Below, piece after piece: positions 6,310 to 8,019 of a stretch of 8,019 nucleotides of DNA (the first letter of the stretch is position 1; the number at the start of each line of letters is the position of its first letter). Source of the stretch: Candidatus Sabulitectum sp. Its GTDB lineage: Bacteria > Fermentibacterota > Fermentibacteria > Fermentibacterales > JCC-6. The stretch is taken from assembly GCA_023136985.1 (NCBI GenBank), contig JAGLQD010000179.1:1-8019 (forward strand). Direction: 5' to 3'. The translations under genes were made by a program, and so were the position numbers. Under the pieces are notes generated by a model. That model was not told the origin of the DNA. It worked only from the letters and a program-made list of their open reading frames with translations, and made no database searches.

Positions 6310-7446
6310 ATGCTCAGCTCCATGTGGAAAGTGTACATGAATGGCATCGGCGCAGGAGTCTTTCTCATTTTTTTTGCTGCCCGCCTGGATCTCTGGCGAC
6401 ATCGGCCAGAGCGGATCGCCAACCTGTGGCTGGCTACGGCAGCTTTCTCTGCGCTGATAGTCAATTTTACGGGTATTCTCCTGAGAACAGCTGATGCTGG
6501 TGGACATCCAATTGTTGCCATGTTCAATCTCATAGGTGTGGCGGGGGTGGTAGTAAGCCTCCTGGAGCTGGTATTCAGCCTGGCGGAGACCGCCCCACCC
6601 CGACTGATACGAGGACTGGAATTTTTGTTGCTGCTACTTGCGGTGCTGAGGATATCAGAGATTGCCGTCATGATCATCGTGGTAGTATTGCTTCTTGTTA
6701 CACTGTTCAAGGCTATAAAGTCTGCCAGCCAGGGAGACGCCGATGCCAGGGTGCTGTTGTGGGGATTGGCGGTGCTAATGATCTGTCTTGTATCTGACAT
6801 CGCACATGAACTGGAGTTGGTCAGTGTTCCCTACTATTCTCCGGTGCTGGGTTTCATTGTTTTCTTCCTGTTGGCCACCCATGTTGTTAACCGTCACATG
6901 GCAAAGGAAGAATCCGCCGCACGCACGGATCCTCTTACCGGGCTGCTCAACCGCCGCGGTTTCCTTGAGCTGAGCCGGTTAGTTGTCTCCATCGCTGAGC
7001 GTTCCGCAGGATCCTTCTCTATCCTCATGATCGATCTGGATCATTTCAAGCGAGTTAACGATAAATTTGGCCACGCCATAGGCGACCGAGTGCTGCAAGA
7101 GATAGCAACGATACTGCTGCGCGGAGTTCGTGAACAGGACATACTGGCGCGGTGGGGTGGCGAGGAAGTCATCATTTTGCTTCCCGATACCGGCGTGAAT
7201 GGGGCTAAAGCCCTGGGTGAGAAAATACGGGCTTCAGTTGAAAAGCTGGAGACCTGCCATGGCGAGGCGCGAATCTGCGTGACTCTCTCCCTCGGAATTT
7301 CCCAGTACCACAGAGGAGAACCGTTGACAGACACCATCCAGCGTGCTGATAACGCGCTCTACCAAGCAAAGTCTTCCGGTCGAAACCGAGTGGAATACCT
7401 TGCGTTTACGGATGATGCCACCGGCACCGGTGATCTCATAGAGTAG
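6310..7446 (+). CDS. Membrane-anchored diguanylate cyclase (GGDEF domain)
   Basis: The protein makes cyclic di-GMP from two GTP. Its 378 residues begin with a polytopic membrane part (residues about 11-190) with six or seven hydrophobic segments, near 11-24, 39-58, 69-91, 102-133 (one or two), 147-163 and 173-190. A short linker leads to the GGDEF domain from TDPLTGLLNRRGF (207-219). The metal-binding Asp is in IDLDHFK (241-247, D242) and the guanine-contacting N250/D251 follow. The active-site signature is GGEEV (283-287), a GGEEF variant compatible with activity. An inhibitory product-binding site RxxD (R274-D277) stands five residues before it, so feedback inhibition is likely. The membrane part matches no named sensor domain I can assign and has no large periplasmic loop. 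It may sense the membrane or a small ligand. The start at ATG 6310 has only a weak ribosome-binding site; Met10 (ATG 6337, after GGAAAG) is an alternative. Confidence 0.93.
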   Translation: MLSSMWKVYMNGIGAGVFLIFFAARLDLWRHRPERIANLWLATAAFSALIVNFTGILLRTADAGGHPIVAMFNLIGVAGVVVSLLELVFSLAETAPPRLIRGLEFLLLLLAVLRISEIAVMIIVVVLLLVTLFKAIKSASQGDADARVLLWGLAVLMICLVSDIAHELELVSVPYYSPVLGFIVFFLLATHVVNRHMAKEESAARTDPLTGLLNRRGFLELSRLVVSIAERSAGSFSILMIDLDHFKRVNDKFGHAIGDRVLQEIATILLRGVREQDILARWGGEEVIILLPDTGVNGAKALGEKIRASVEKLETCHGEARICVTLSLGISQYHRGEPLTDTIQRADNALYQAKSSGRNRVEYLAFTDDATGTGDLIE

Positions 7447-7465
7447 CGGTACCTCAAAGGGCTCC

Positions 7466-7774
7466 TCACACGGCGGAATAAAAGACCACACCTTTTCTTT
7501 CTATGTGATCGATCAATTCTTCATTGTCGATGTGATCAAAGATCGAAACATCGAAAGTGTATGGGAGCATCAGATCATCAAGGTTCAGAGATATCCTGTT
7601 CATAACCTGCAAATTCAGTTCAGCTCCCTTAAGTGCAATATCAATGTCCGAACCATTCCTGTAGTTTCCCATGGCTCGTGAGCCATACAGAACAACCTGT
7701 TCAAGTTCAGAAAAACGCTGAAACACATTTCTGATTCCATGAATTACATCATCAGACAAGCCATATTCAGCCAC
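7466..7774 (-). CDS. mntA: MNT-domain nucleotidyltransferase, MntA-like antitoxin
   Basis: This minimal nucleotidyltransferase has 102 residues, close to the usual size of HI0073-type proteins. The signature GSX10DXD is complete: G31-S32, ten residues, then D43-I-D45. A third carboxylate, D75, lies in FDVSIFD. The three Asp residues can bind the two metals needed to transfer AMP from ATP. In characterised HEPN/MNT pairs, MntA adds AMP to a Tyr of the HepT toxin and silences it, and the same job is likely here because a HepT-like gene lies immediately upstream. The start is GTG 7774, three bases after the hepT stop and in the same frame (TAA CTC GTG), so coupled translation is likely. The 3' end faces the cyclase gene with 19 bases between stops. 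The symbol is by similarity only. Confidence 0.9.
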   Translation of the reverse strand: MAEYGLSDDVIHGIRNVFQRFSELEQVVLYGSRAMGNYRNGSDIDIALKGAELNLQVMNRISLNLDDLMLPYTFDVSIFDHIDNEELIDHIERKGVVFYSAV

Positions 7775-7777
7775 GAG

Positions 7778-8019
7778 TTACATACCATCCATTTTTTCTT
7801 CCAGCCTTCGAAACAACTCAAAATACTGAGATGTCACAGCTGTACAGATTTCCCTGGCGGTTTCTTCATTGTAGGTGTGCGAGGTTTTGTTTCTGCTTTT
7901 CAGCATTTCCATCCACCCATGACCATCCTCTATCAGATCCAGTTGGAATGCTTTTCGAATAACATCACGGGTAAGCAACGAGGCCAGTAACCTGGCGCTC
8001 CCCTGCGGAAGCACGGGTA
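7778..8019 (-). CDS. hepT: HEPN-domain protein, HepT-like toxin (HI0074 family), C-terminal part
   Basis: About 80 residues are visible and the frame stays open to the right edge. HI0074-type proteins are about 130-145 residues, so the N-terminal part probably lies outside the window. The GTG at 8014 is an internal in-frame codon, not a believable start. Family features are TRDVIRKAF, LIEDGHGWMEML and RNKTSHTY. The last (7894-7871) is the RX4HXY motif: Arg and His form the HEPN ribonuclease site, and the Tyr is the residue AMPylated by the partner in studied pairs. HepT enzymes cut RNA and stop growth when free. The gene comes first in the pair, the order seen in known hepT-mntA loci. Membership of the family is solid; the toxin role is inferred from motif and partner. 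Confidence 0.87.
   Translation of the reverse strand, partial: PVLPQGSARLLASLLTRDVIRKAFQLDLIEDGHGWMEMLKSRNKTSHTYNEETAREICTAVTSQYFELFRRLEEKMDGM

Noticed and set aside
6174..6800. Open frame of 208 codons on the minus strand, antisense to the diguanylate cyclase
   Set aside because: It mirrors the codons of the clear GGDEF protein, is rich in Ser/Thr/Arg as antisense frames are, has no recognisable domain and its start has no ribosome-binding site I trust.
7479..7500. AAAAG...CTTTT pairing followed by T-rich sequence near the end of mntA
   Set aside because: A five-base-pair stem made mostly of A-T pairs, lying inside mntA coding sequence, is not a convincing terminator for the cyclase.

Overview
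The window looks like a chromosomal segment of a Gram-negative-type bacterium that I cannot name with confidence. GC content is moderate and the coding is dense. The visible products are a putative lipoprotein, large secreted repeat proteins, a GT-C-like membrane glycosyltransferase and c-di-GMP signalling. The mix of FG-GAP/ASPIC-UnbV secreted proteins with family-less acidic lipoproteins recalls uncultured phyla of the Fibrobacterota/Gemmatimonadota neighbourhood (for example Fermentibacterota). That is an impression, not a classification. There are no rRNA or tRNA genes, insertion sequences or CRISPR arrays.

Positions 1-5740 are all on the minus strand and read from right to left. They encode a multi-spanning GT-C-like membrane protein (5740-4259) and a putative, very acidic lipoprotein with an internal duplication (4223-2778, GTG start with a strong Shine-Dalgarno). 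Next comes an 841-residue exported protein (2769-244) with a TPR-like front half, seven Asp-rich FG-GAP/VCBS motifs and a C-terminal ASPIC/UnbV domain. The three genes are 35 and 8 bases apart and probably form one operon that makes or decorates cell-surface components. After a 102-base gap holding an excellent sigma70-type promoter, a fourth gene (141-1) begins. It encodes a small exported protein cut by the left edge.

Positions 5741-6309 carry no convincing long gene. The region separates divergent transcription units and serves as the leader of the next gene. It contains a plausible promoter (6077-6105) and a seven-codon upstream ORF at 6214-6237. That ORF has a perfect AGGAGG ribosome-binding site and three consecutive proline codons inside a nine-C tract.

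Positions 6310-7446 (plus strand) encode a membrane-anchored diguanylate cyclase with an intact GGEEV active site and an RxxD inhibitory site. It runs convergently, 19 bases apart, into a HEPN/MNT toxin-antitoxin pair on the minus strand. That pair is hepT-like (cut by the right edge, stop at 7778) followed by mntA-like (7774-7466). Both proteins keep their diagnostic motifs, RX4HXY and GSX10DXD, so the pair looks functional.
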